Made by a program: the position numbers and the translations under genes
The notes under the pieces: model-generated
What the model was told of the DNA's origin: nothing
The model's input: the letters and a program-made list of their open reading frames with translations, nothing else
The model's database searches: none
Part shown: in pieces, positions 11,545-22,704 of the stretch
How the letters are laid out: every line of letters begins with the position of its first letter
Numbering within the stretch: the stretch's first letter is position 1
Assembly (NCBI GenBank): GCA_032164245.1
Contig: JAVMKO010000006.1
Location: 9,749,001 to 9,813,000, forward strand
DNA: 64,000 nt
Reading direction: 5' to 3'
Source: Sternotherus odoratus
Taxonomy: Eukaryota; Chordata; Testudines; Kinosternidae

Positions 11545-12705
11545 ATCGGAAGAAAGACGTGCCCAGAAATTTGCAGAGTTGATCATTTCAGAAAGTGAGT
11601 CCTAGGAAAAGAAAAACACAGTATACAAATGTGCCACTTTTCCATGCTTCAAATTAACACTTTAAAGTAAGATAAATGCAGGTAAGTGGGACACCTTGAC
11701 ATTGGGACAGGTTAACAGTTTCTAGGTGATTTGTGGTGAGGATGTCAGCCAGGAACTGACATGACTTTTTCCATCCCTGCTATAAACACGGCCTATTTCA
11801 CTCATTGCTGCTGCAATCTGGGTTTCATTTTATTTCTGTGTGCTCTAGTATCTAGGGACATATACTCCTGAGTTCTCAGCTAGTTTTGACATTGACATGC
11901 TCAGCGTACAATATCTCACAGGATGTGATGAAGTTTAACCAATTGGGCTCTGATCCAGCAAAGGACGCAAGTATGCGTGTAATATTAAACACGTCACTAA
12001 CCCCACCTACTTCAGTGGAACTGTTCCCATGTTTTAAATTATGCACATACTTACGTGCTTTGCTTGATCAGGCCTTAATGTATCACAATCACTTTCAAGA
12101 TATGAGATGCTACCTGGGTGCTAAGTATCATTGTTCTCCCAGAAACAGGATACAGTGGTGAAATATACTCTGAATATCTGGTTACAAAATCTCCTGCTGA
12201 CCATCAGGCAACATGTCTATGTATGTATACACATGCCCACCATACTGTGTGATAGAAGAGTAATCCTAATATGACCTACTGAAATATAGAAATATTATAT
12301 ATACACAATAGGCAGAGCAGATAGTGATGCCTATTTTGAACATTGCCAGACACTTCCCTTTATCAGACTTGTTTTCAGTCACTTATAACTCTGCCAAATT
12401 TTAACCATTTGGGCTGAAATTTTACATGCCAGGTGTCTGCCTCACGATGAATTTTTGGGAGAAAATTTCAGCCAAAATGGTTCCGCTGTTTCTGAGAATG
12501 AGAGGGAAATGCATTGTTTTCCCGTGTTAAAAACATTCTGTTTTTTTCTTTGAGAAGCTCTAGCACTCAGAGGCTGTGGAGCTGGGACGTGAAATACAGC
12601 AGGAATTGCAAACAGGAATCGCTAACAACTATACAAGAATAACCGTACAGATCTTATGGTATTCTGAAGAGTGCATCTTTAATTTTAGAAAGGATACCAT
12701 AACCC

Positions 12706-13007
12706 CAGTATTGCCAACCCCCAACATCCAAAAATCACGAGCTTGCCTTACAATTCATGAGGGCTATTTTAATAATAAATTTGGAGATCTTTTTATTTCC
12801 CTTCTGGGTTTTGAGCCTCTCGGGTGCACTCACATCACATTTTCAAGCTCTTCTTTGCACACAGGGGGGCTAGAAACTTTTTAATTTTAATGAAACAACT
12901 TTGTTGAGGTTCTTACATATCCCCATGACTCAGGAGCTAGTACTTTAAGTGAAACATCAAATATCACAAGACCTGTTATAAAAATCACAAGAATTGACAA
13001 CCCCCTG
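12706..13007. mobile_element. hAT-like MITE (CAGTATTGCCAAC end)
   Basis: The left end is CAGTATTGCCAACCC and the complement of the right end is CAGGGGGTTGTCAATTC; both ends carry the degenerate core TTGYCAA. The interior holds a recurrent ATCACAAG/AATCACGAG motif near both ends. Flanking octamers agree at only 5 of 8, so the assignment is tentative. Confidence 0.4.
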
Positions 13008-13629
13008 CTGACCCCTTCTCCTCTTTTCCCATCCTGCATCTTTCCTCGCTGTCTGGACTGCAAAACACCTTTCCTGTTCAAAATTTGAGGCCTGGGAATC
13101 TTCTAAACTAATCTAATTGCTGATCTAGCAATCTAATACCTTAGTGCTTTCCAATGACCAAAAGATGCACAAAAGTATATTGTATAAATTAAAAAATCAA
13201 TAATGCCAAATGGCAGGTGTCTGCCCTTCTGCATGAATACAGATTTTCACCTCATTCCCCTCAACGCTTGCCAGCTAAGATTACTTGGAGACTGCAGAAC
13301 AGTCCATTCAAAACATTTTTAAAAGGAAATTTGACTCAAAACACAGTGTTTGTAAATAAAAACATAAGATACAGAAATATTTCTATGGAATATAAAAAAG
13401 TTCAATGGGAATAATTTTAGGGGGGAGAAATCAAATAAACCTTCCCTTACAGTGCCAGAAACTCAAGCTTCCTAGCTTTGCATTAATGCAAGAGAACCCA
13501 GAGATGAAACAGACTAGAAACCAACTAGGTATTTCAGTGTGCTCCCTGCAAGAAATTCAGAAAGCAAATATACTACAGTAGCAAAAAGCAAATGATTTGT
13601 AAATTGTTTTTCAAATTTAACCCTCCCAA

Positions 13630-13915
13630 CCTATGTCTACACTATGAGCAAGGGTTGTGATTCCCTGCTTCTGGACACACACTCATGCTAGCTCTCATCA
13701 AGTTAGTGCGAGTATAAATAACACCAGTAGCCATGGTGAAGGCACAGCTTGAGCTGTGCGGAGGACAAACCTGTGTAGAGTATGGCTCAGCTAGCCTCTT
13801 CTGCTGCTACCCATGCTACTGCAGCTACACTGCTATTTGTACTCACGCTAGCTTACACAAATACATTTCTAGAAGCAGGAGAATCACACCTCTAGCTCGA
13901 AGTGTAGACATAGCC
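13630..13915. mobile_element. MITE with 'CTATGTCTACACT' inverted ends
   Basis: The left end CCTATGTCTACACTATGAGC and the complement of the right end GGCTATGTCTACACTTCGAGC form inverted repeats of about 20 bp around 286 bp of non-coding DNA. It belongs to the same loose group as the elements at 227 and 39635. Confidence 0.65.
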
Positions 13916-14063
13916 TAATGCACTCATTGTAAAACAGGTAAGGGAAGGTGTGGGGCGGGGGTGGGTTTAATATATATCTTTAAATCTGTCTCCCTCAAAT
14001 TAATTATATCATTTTTACAGTAATTTTTAAAACTTTTAAAGCATTTATTTACTTAAGGACATG

Positions 14064-14170
14064 TGAATGGCCATACTGGGTCAAAACAATTTTCCATCTA
14101 GCCCAGTATCCTGTCTTCCGACAGTGGCCAATGCCAGGTGCTTCAGAGGGAATGAACAGAACCCACAATC
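14064..14170 (-). mobile_element. CR1 LINE 3'UTR fragment
   Basis: On the minus strand this reads through the CR1 3'UTR text 'ACTGTCGGAAGACAGGATAC...GGGCTAGATGG...GACCCAGTATGGCC'. The fragment is about 105 bp, truncated at both ends. Confidence 0.75.
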
Positions 14171-14379
14171 ATTGCGTGATCCACCCCTTGTTGTCCACTC
14201 CCAGCAAGTGAGAATATTAAACTGACGTGGTTTTTTTTCTGCTCCCCCTTTCCACCACCACCACTAACAGCACGTGACTGGTTGATATGCAGTGCTTGCC
14301 TAGTATTATCATAATTTTGCATTACAAAAGTACATAGAGATCCCAATTGAGGCTTGTTGTGCTAGATACTGTACAGTAG

Positions 14380-14470
14380 CAAAGAGTCCTGGCACCTTAA
14401 AGACTACTTTAAGGTGCCACAGGACTCTTTGTTACCTCTGCTATTCCAGACTAACACGGCTACCTCTCTG
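14380..14470 (-). mobile_element. Penelope-like element tail, snap-back hairpin
   Basis: Arms CAAAGAGTCCTGGCACC (from 14380) and GGTGCCACAGGACTCTTTG (to 14431) fold back over about 24 bp with a four-base spacer. The right arm is followed by CAGACTAACACGGCTACC, the end sequence shared with the copies at 22708, 34615, 39200 and 46985. Confidence 0.65.
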
Positions 14471-14554
14471 ATTCTGTACATACACAGTGAGAGACAGTGC
14501 CCCTTACCTGAAAAAACTTACAATCTCAATAGACAAGACAGACAAAGGGTAGAA

Positions 14555-14655
14555 GACAAGAAGTATTATCATCACCATTTTACAAACGGGAACAGAGACA
14601 CAGAGAGTTTGACTTGCCCAAGTCACACACAAAGTCTGTGACGGCCAGGAATTTA
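14555..14655 (-). repeat. MIR/CORE-SINE-like fragment
   Basis: The segment ATTATCATCACCATTTTACA, then GGGAACAGAGACACAGAGAG and TTGCCCAAGTCACAC, is the antisense form of the MIR core (…GTGACCTTGGGCAAGT…CCTCAGTTTCC…AAATGG…). It is diverged, as expected of an ancient SINE. Confidence 0.5.
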
Positions 14656-16895
14656 ATTTAGATCTCTTGACCTGAACATGGCTCTGTTGCAGGCACAGCG
14701 GTACAGAGCTCATTGCAGGATTGGGGCCTAAGAATTTATTAATGATATCAAGGACGCATTTCAAAGAAGATTAAGCAAAGCTTAAGGCCTGATTTAGCTT
14801 TTTAAAAAAGAGCTGGATTGGATTTTGCGTCTACGCAGCATTACAAGTATCCCCCAGCTATCCTCTTAAATAAAATAATGTAATGTATTAAATAAATTAA
14901 CAGTGGAAGGCTTAAAGCAAAGCCGATTCAGGTTTTAACTAGTAATCAACTGCAAAGCAGTTCATTTGTTCTGCACTGAGTGATGGAGCTATTTGCACGT
15001 ATCTATTCTCTTTTCTGGCCATTGTAAGGTCCATCTATCCGATAAACATGTCAAGTCAGGGGACTCATGTTCAATTTGGTTAACGTTTGCATTGTTGATT
15101 AGGACTTACCCACATCCCCATAACTGGACTAAAGTAAAGGCTTTTTGTTCACCGGGTAGAAGAATACACTAGAAGAATTTTTCCAAGTCCCGCAAACACT
15201 TTGAGCGTCGTCAGGTCTTGCCAAAAATATCCCCTTTAGGCTGATGCCTTCCAGGAGAAAGGAATTTAGAGGGGGAATCAAAATCAGGATCCTTGTGGAA
15301 AGCTAGTTACTCGACTATGGAGTCAACTGCTGTCGTTTCATCGTACAGGAATCAGGGGGTTAAAACAGTCCCAGACACTTTTCCAGCAGGGCTGAGCAAC
15401 ACAGCTCGTCTGGAGGGAAAACCCAGCTCTTCTCTTTGAAGAGGCCCTGATGACCCATCAAACAGAGAAATCACTCTTGGAGGCAGCAGGACAGTGTAAA
15501 ATGAAAGGTTTCTATCAGTTGGGCTGGAAGCAAGAGGGAAGGAAGCAGAAGGGGGCTAATCATAGCAAGGGAAATAAGCAGAGAGAGGGGCGTACTCTAG
15601 TGATCTGGGAAGACAGCTAGAAGCCAGGAACTCCAGCGTTCTGATCCTGAAACTGACTTCATCTCTAGCCTTGGGTGAGTCATTAAGATGAACAGAAGTG
15701 TAAGCCATGTCAGGAGCTCTCCTGTAAAAAGGCCACCAGCTGAGGTACTGTTTTAAGAACAGCGTTGATTAGGCTTTCTCTGAGCCAGGCTACAGCACCA
15801 GCCCTGTGGTGTGAAGGCAATTATCGCAGCTGACTAAAATGGATTTTTTTCCTCATAAGTGAAGAGTCAAATTTTTTGTTGAAGAGTGATAGCAGATTCT
15901 GAGTTGCCATTGTCAGGAAGTTCTTATTTTATATTGAGATTCAGCTTTGAGAAAGTCCCAGCCTTCAAATACAACAGTTACTTTCACACAGTAGGGCTGG
16001 GGATAGTAGGTGGGGAGTGCAGACCACAGATGACTTCCCCATTCAGGAAAGTCACCCACTGCATAGCCAAAGAGCTGGTGGATATGTGTGCGACAAACAG
16101 AAAATAGCGGTCAGAAAATCACAGAAGCTAATGACAGAAAAGACCTATTAGGGGATCAAAGCTTATCCCCTGCTACTGCATAATTGTTCCCTACAATATA
16201 TTTTATTGCATTTGGTCCAGTCCAATTTCAAATCTCGCAGCTGATGGGGTTTCCATGGGAAACTATCCTCTCTGCTATTTTCTGGCCTTTGGAAAGTTCA
16301 GACCATATTTTTCAATTGCAAACACTCTGATGGGATGAGCATCAAGCTTTTGGATGCCTGAATAAATACAACTGCCCTGATGGTCCATCTTCCATGTTCA
16401 TGATTACGCTTGTGCTCTGAAGTGACTGAAGAGACTGCATGTGTTGTGTAGGAAAAGCACAAGAGGATTAACAGGTCATCAGCTTCAGACAAATCACTGG
16501 ATGACCTTTGTGGTACACGACTCTCCACATCTCTGAGTGCAAGCTTGATTATATCAGCTTTGCCCAGCTGAATGGTCCTATGAGTGCTCAGCAGGGCAAT
16601 TCATCTGCTGGTTGGTAAAAAGAAAATGAGAAAAACTCTGGAACTCCTCAATATGAAAATATGTGCAAAACACACAGTAGAGTCATTGCCAGCAATCCAA
16701 ATTTCATAACACTGAAGTGCTAATGCACACTGCCCCCAAGGCTTTTCCCATTATGATGGGCATAAAAGACAAGGGATTATGTACATCAGTGGTCTGACAT
16801 TACAGACTTCTAACTCTTGCCATATTTTTTATGGACAAATTCCTGTATTTCTCCTCATGCTAAATTATTGCCAGTTCATTCTTCCAATACAGCAC

Positions 16896-17586
16896 TGTGG
16901 TGGGGTGACCACCCGCCCCCTACCGGAAGGGGCTTGGAAAAGCCCCAAAAGGCGTTTGAAGCTGGGAGCCAGCAGGCTTTTCAGGCCTGATTGGGCATGA
17001 GGTCCAGCTGGGCGGCCACGCCCCAAACACTCCCAGCCAGGATATAAGGGCTGGGAGGCAGAGAGGCAAGAAGCAGTCTCCTCTGTATTCAGAGGGAGAC
17101 AGGCCTAGCTGCAGGAGCTGAGCCAGGTACCTGGGTTAGGGCAGAGCAGAAGGAGCTGGGTGGGCTCTAGCCACAAGCTCCGGGCCTGATACAAGGTCCG
17201 ACCCAGAACTACCAGGGTTGCAGGGGGCAGCCCAGGGCTGGAGATAACAGCAGCAGGCCAACCCTCCTTGCCTGTGATGAGAAGCCATGATACTGCAGTC
17301 CGCCCCAGTGAGCGGGGGCAAGTGGTGACTGACAGTGGCACACTCTGAGGCGAGGTGGGGATAGGGGGTAGTAGAGGGTTCCCCTGGGGAGGGGAGACCC
17401 TCACACCAAAGGGGGTACTGCAGGGGTGCAGCACCCACAGCTGGAGGGCACCGGGGTCCGGGAGGGACACGGGGCCAGCAAAGGAGCGGGGCATCAACCT
17501 GCGGAGGGCGCTCCTGACGCTGGAGGAGCTGATTCCCCAGACGACCAGCGGGAGGCGCCGCGGGGGTGAGTGGTGACCCCGTTACA
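16896..17586 (+). mobile_element. Solo LTR-like element, 691 bp, with 5-bp target duplication
   Basis: The unit begins TGTGGTGGGGTGACC and ends CCCCGTTACA, so it has TG...CA termini. It is flanked on both sides by an exact AGCAC (16891-16895 and 17587-17591). A TATA-like GGATATAAGGGC lies at 17040. The remainder is GC-rich and gives spurious ORFs on both strands. No gag-pol flanks it. A solo LTR of a vertebrate retroelement is the simplest reading; a small LTR-type non-autonomous element is the alternative. Confidence 0.6.
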
Positions 17587-18370
17587 AGCACACATATGAA
17601 CACCTTTCATTCCCAGTTCGTTCAGATAAACAAACCTCATCCAGCTAGAACTATCTGGCCTGCTCTCACACCTGACAGCTTCCAGCCAAATCCCAAGGAA
17701 TAAGACAGGTTTTTAAAAAGGAGCCCATAACAAATGTGCCTATCAGATTTAGGAAGAGGGTGGAACAAACCTCTATAATTCTGCCACTCCATATGCAATC
17801 TACTGCATCCCTATGGATAAGGTGACTACAGCATCAAACATGTATCATCGAGAAGCCAAAATATCTTTAGTTTTCCAAGAAACAAACTACTTTATTTACC
17901 AGTTCTATGCAGGAATCTGCCCTAAAAAGGATGAAAACCAAAGCAAAACAGAACCTCCATATCAGTCATCTATCTGCACTACAATGGTCCAGGCCGGAGA
18001 CATCTCAACCCTCTCTTCCCATATTTCCTATCTGTTTGCGATTTTTAAATGTATATTTTATTGCAGTTTTTGTCTTTTTAAAAGAAATAGAAAAATAAAA
18101 GGAAAACACCACAGTATGTCTCATATGGTATCATTCTCAAACCATTGTTTTGTCAGTGACTACATATGGTGTTTAGATATTTATGTATATAAATCCTTAG
18201 TTATCTCTGTATATCTATATACAGATAGACAGACAAATATGCAGGGCAACTTCCTCCCCTCTCCTTGAAGCTTTACTAACAGATATGTGCTCTCTGCTTC
18301 AGGGATCCTCTCTTTCTTCATTTCAGAGTAATTATTCTGATCTCTCTGCTTTTTGGGGTCTCTCCAAGAG

Positions 18371-18481
18371 TGCTGGAACTAGGGGTGCTGCTGTGCTCCC
18401 TGGCTTGAAGTAGTAATAACAAACACCAAATGTGTGGTTTGCATCAACAGCATCCCCACTATAAAAATTGTTCCAGCACCC
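18371..18481. repeat. Short inverted-ended repeat (GTGCTGGAAC termini)
   Basis: The left end is GTGCTGGAACTAGGGGTGCT and the complement of the right end is AGGGGTGCTGGAACAATTTT, so GTGCTGGAAC is repeated in inverted form across about 110 bp. No coding content is present. I believe this is a common turtle dispersed repeat but cannot name the family. Confidence 0.45.
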
Positions 18482-18517
18482 CTGGGTCTCTTCACTACAC
18501 ACAGTCCCTATGCTTGC

Positions 18518-18612
18518 ATAGAATCATAGAATATTAGGGTTGGAAGGGACCTCTGGAGGTCATCTAGTCCAACCCCCTGCTTAAAGCAGGACCAATCCCC
18601 AACTAAATTGCA
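18518..18612 (-). mobile_element. CR1-type 3' terminus
   Basis: In antisense this reads the CR1 terminus: TAGTTGGGGATTGGTCC, the GGACTAGATGACCTCC block and a terminal ATTCTATGATTCTATG octamer repeat. It is too short to tell a CR1 LINE from the CR1-derived tail of a Cry SINE. Confidence 0.75.
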
Positions 18613-19539
18613 GGTTCTGGTTCACTCCCCTAACATGGCCCCCGTCAACTGATGGCCTCAACTGATGGGCTCTTTCTCACAGATGCAAGACCTGTCTTCT
18701 TTAAGCCAAGCTCTTAACATCTCTGTCCAAACTGTCTAGGCATTTCTAATGTACTCACCACTGGTACCTAGGTGCTACATACACAAATTAAAAAGCATAG
18801 CACCTCATCTGACGCATGCTACCGTGAAGGGCATCCCGTGCTATGACACATACAGAGTCCAGTCCCACCATTGCTTGACTGCATTACTGATAATGAGCAG
18901 CATAACACCTATGGTTGACCATGCTACTAATAAGCTCAACAGCTCCATTTGCTTTCTACACCTTTCATGTTGATGCTTACACCACACAACAATTGAACTG
19001 ATGAGTCTTTTCCTATGTTCATGTTCTTTTGAGTAATCGGGGGTGTGGAGAGGAGAAGGTATGGGGAAAGCATAGGAGAGACGTGTTAAATTACTGCTGA
19101 GAGAGGGTGGGCAGGCTGGCTGGACAAAGCTATCAAAATATCAGTTGTTTTGGATTTGCTACCACCGTGTTTCATGCTCAGGAAATCTATCAATCATAAA
19201 AACTTACCTGCCACATAGAACATAAATCTGCTTCCTTGGCATGGTTTTTGCATTGTTTTCCTTACTAATGAGCAGTAAAAAATGGAACCTTTTATCCAAC
19301 ACAACCATCCTGGGACTATTATAAATTCAGGTAAAAATAGACTCTAGAATCTCCAACTAACCTCTGGTTTTACAAAAACAAAGTCTGTATTTCTCAACTC
19401 ATCTCTGCAAATTACATCTGAAACAAAGGGTTTCCTCCTCACAGTCTATATTCTTATCTTACTTGACCCTGTGGTGGTCTTAGAGATGAATCTGGTATCA
19501 ATCAGTGCATGGCAGCATAGGATTGTATGTTACTAATAC

Positions 19540-19715
19540 TTAGCACCTATGTAGCATTTTACATTTTCAATGTATTGTACAAGTACTAGCTCATTTTCAG
19601 AACCTGCTGTAAATTAGGTGTATATTAGTATCCCTATTTAACAGTTAGGGAAACTGCAAAACACAGAGGTTAAGAACACAAGGACACACAGTGAGTCAAT
19701 AGCAGAGCCAGAACT
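19540..19715 (-). repeat. MIR/CORE-SINE-like fragment
   Basis: The antisense of a MIR core and 3' end is visible: 'TAGCACCTATGTAGCATTTT', then 'AGTATCCCTATTTAACAG', then 'GGGAAACTGC...ACACAGAGGTTAAG' and CACACAGTGAGTC. It is diverged. Confidence 0.5.
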
Positions 19716-20279
19716 AACACTTTTAGTCTTTTTTAAAAAATGCTTTTGCAGCAGTACTCCTTGCTCTTCATGGTTTTGTACCCAAACAGCCAAGTTTCAG
19801 AATCTACCCCATAATAATAATGCTTTGGTGACCCCATAGCTATTTCCCGAGTAACAGACTGTGATGTCATAAACACAGGATTGTGCTTTCACGGGAGCTA
19901 AAGGAGAAGCTGAGCTCTGGGGGGAAGGCGGTTTTAGAAACACAAACACCTCCCTCCACACAACAATGAAGGGAACAAAGGAAAAGACCAGACATGTCCA
20001 TTTCTTTTCCCGGCATTCTCTCTCCCCCAAATCTGCTGCTGTGCAAAATCCCTCCTGTAAAGGGAGCGTAAAATCTCACTGAGCTGACAATGCACTGTAA
20101 CCCAACCGCTGCGCTCAAGGGGAGTGACAGCCGACAATCTGCACCCAGGACAAAGGTGGGCAAGAAGGAGGCAAAAATAAAAACTATCCCGACAGTCGCC
20201 AAGTCCTTCCCCTGCCCTGCTCATCTCTGGCACTCGGCTCCTTACAAGCCAGAGACCTCCAGGCATCATCTCTACCCAA

Positions 20280-21180
20280 GCGGCTCAGGCCGAAGCAGGG
20301 AGGATCCCCCTTCCCCGCGCCTAGGCAGGGCTGGAATGAAGGGGCCACTCCGAACAATAGCCTTGTTTCCCTGGGTAGCGGCAGAGGGGAGGGGGCGCCA
20401 GCAGCCCCTCCACCGCCCCCTCGCCTAGGAAAGTCAAACGAGCCTGAAGCCCAGGCGGTGGGGCAGCTTCTTGGAGGGGATCAAAGAGGAGAAAGTGGCG
20501 CCAGGGAAGCGGCGGGGGGGGGGGGGGAGAAGTGGGGGGGGAAAGAGGAGGAAACCCCCCCCCCCACACACACACACAAGGAGGCCAGCGGCAGCAGCAT
20601 CCCTGGAACACAAAGGCGGCTCAGCAGCGCTCCGCTGTCCCCGGGCATCACACGGCCGGCCCGGGCCATCACAGCGACCCTCCGCCCGCCTCTCACCTGC
20701 CTTCAGCCGGGCAGCAGTGCCAGTGCCCGGGCGCGATCCGTGCCAGCAGCGCTCAGCATCCCGCCGCCGCCGGCTCGCCTGGCCAGTGGGGCTGGGCGGG
20801 GAGGGGGGGCGGCCCTAGTTGTTATTCATGAGGCGCCCGTCCCCGCTCCAGGATTGGGCAGCGGGCGGAGGCCGGACACGCCCCTGTCTGGCTCCCCCAG
20901 GTGGCGTCCGCCGCCGCAGCCCCCGCCGGTGCGTTGTCCCCGGCTCCCGCTGCGGGGTACGCGGGGGGGGGGGGGAGAGCAGCAGCACTAGCGCCGCCAG
21001 GGGGGCCCCGCCGCGCCGGCTCACCCGCCCTGGCGCTGCGGGACTGAGCCGCTTTGGGGTGCGGGGCAGGCTCCCTGCTGTGCGGGGACAACTCAGTGAG
21101 ATGATCTCTCCTCCCCCGGACACGCGGGGCAGCTGCTGGCAAAGTCCGAAGAAGGGAGCCGGGGGCAGTCCACCCCGATT
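20280..21180 (-). promoter_or_regulatory. ARMH4: CpG island, probable ARMH4 promoter
   Basis: Dense CpG and GC content begins near 20280 and falls away near 21180. On the minus strand a consensus donor GGCAG|GTGAGA lies at 20697/20696, which would close a 5'UTR exon spliced to the acceptor at 11602. No TATA box is evident, and a long poly-G/poly-C and (CA)n tract lies at 20512-20578. The minus orientation is inferred from the donor and from the position upstream of ARMH4; divergent transcription to the plus side cannot be excluded. Confidence 0.55.
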
Positions 21181-21268
21181 GCCTCCTTGCACCCCAATCC
21201 TGGAGATGGTACCGGCGTTTGGTTGTCTCTGTCCAGCCCTGGGCTGGTTAACGAGGTCATAAACAGGT

Positions 21269-21454
21269 GTCATAGATCAGAGTTGGAAGGGACCTCAGGG
21301 GATCATCTAATCCAACCCCCTGCTCAAAGCAGGATCAAGCCCCAATTAAATCACCCAACAGATTTCTGCTCCACATCCCTAAGTGGCCCTCTCAAGGATT
21401 GAACTCACAACTCTGGGTTTAGCAGGGCAGTGTTCAAACTACTGAGCTATCCCT
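21269..21454 (-). repeat. Cry-type tRNA-derived SINE
   Basis: On the minus strand the 5' head reads GGGATAGCTCAGTAGTTTGA (A box) and GAGTTCAATCC (B box), with the GCTAAACCCAGAGTTGTG segment between them. This tRNA-like head is followed by a linker and then a tail (GGTTGGATTAGATGATCCCC...CCTTCCAACTCTGATC) shared with the CR1 3' end at 18518. A tRNA-like head plus CR1 tail is the known structure of Cry SINEs in turtles. It is the best clue to the host. Confidence 0.85.
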
Positions 21455-22704
21455 GTCAGGTCTTTTTCTATCAAGGTCCACATTTCTTGGTCAAGGTATA
21501 GTCCAAGTCCAGACTTCAGCAGAGAAAATAATAAAAACCCAGTGATAATAATAAGTAAATAAAAAGATCTCAGGGGCCATTCAAAAGTGGCTGTCAGTCT
21601 AGACTTGGCCCCCAGTCCACCTATTGAGGATTCCTGAAGTAGTTTTCACAAGAGGAAGAGGAGCTTTTATATCACAAGATGGGAGCTGTGGAGAGGTAGG
21701 GAGGGGAACTGTTAACCCAAGCCACGGAATGGAGGGGAAGTTGTGCTTCCTGCCAGTTTCCCCCAGCCCTTACATTAATCCCTGCTTCTACTTTTGTGAC
21801 ATCAATGGGCTTTAGATCAGAATGTTGCTAAAAAATACTTTAAGCATATAATTCACTAACGGTCAGTTTCTCTCTGTCACCGTGTCCTGTTTCTTTAAAC
21901 GTTCATCAGCACTCAAGTCATTGTTAGAAGGAAAAGTATTTCTGAATGTACTGCTGGCAAGTTAATGTCACATAATAGTATTGTGCACTCAGCAGTTGGC
22001 AATGACAGTCAAAGTGATGCTGGTGCTATGAGGCAGCAGCCAAAGAACTATCTTGAGGAGCTAAGGAAACACCTTTCATAAAGAGAACTACTCTTGGTAC
22101 AAGCTTTGGAAACTGATAGCTTTTGTTAGAATGAAACAGTGAAATTGTGGGCAATGAAAATGAAAAGTGATTTGTCTTACAGTGTAAATATTCTGCACTC
22201 AAAGCACAAAAAATGAAATTGGTCTTGCCCAGCTAAAATTAAACTACAATTTTTTTTAAAAAAAACACTATTCTCTTTAATATAGCAATGCCAGTCGTAA
22301 CCTGTGCAGACACTATGTTTTGAATTACTCCCATACATATGTCAATGGTAAACATCTGATTAGTCCTTTCCGGGTCATAAAATAAATAGTCATCCCTCTG
22401 AGCCCACACATAGTATGTTTTCCAGTTTTGTCATATTCTTGTTTTTATACCTTCTTAATCCCAGTATACAACACAACTGAGTCACTTCACCATTTTCCTC
22501 ACAAAAATGTTCATGTGCCTAGCCAAGACAGCTGATTGCTTGATGCCCTTTTATAACTCCCAGAACTTTTGGAATGATTTTTCAACTCACTCCCATTTCG
22601 GGGACTAGAGGAGAAAATACGCAAGGCCCAGTTCTCATTTCTAGTCACAGAGCTAGAGGAAGAAGCCCAGTAGAACTTCCACTGTTTGGGATTCCCCAAG
22701 TGGT
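21455..22704. other. Intergenic DNA, nothing recognised
   Basis: AT-rich sequence between the ARMH4 promoter region and the Penelope-like element. There is no open frame of note and no repeat that I recognise. Confidence 0.35.

Larger units (their letters stand above)
11602..20696 (-). other. ARMH4: Inferred large 5' intron of ARMH4
   Basis: The first coding exon begins after a strong acceptor (11602-11603) and a consensus donor GCAG|GTGAGA lies at 20697/20696 inside the CpG island. The DNA between them would be a 5'UTR intron of about 9.1 kb. It holds the hAT-like MITE, MITE, CR1, Penelope and LTR copies listed here. I see no coding exon in it. 14656-16890 and 17590-18360 contain nothing I can name beyond a MIR-like scrap near 15630-15690. 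Confidence 0.45.

Noticed and set aside
12560..12884. 102-codon plus-strand frame overlapping 12.6-12.9 kb
   Set aside because: It runs through a hAT-like MITE and shows no conserved coding features.
17105..17603. Overlapping 130 and 155 codon minus-strand frames
   Set aside because: They fall inside the GC-rich LTR-like unit bounded by AGCAC duplications.
20458..21273. Several 100-177 codon frames on both strands
   Set aside because: They lie in a CpG island with poly-G and (CA)n tracts. Overlapping frames on both strands with Arg/Gly/Pro-rich text are compositional.
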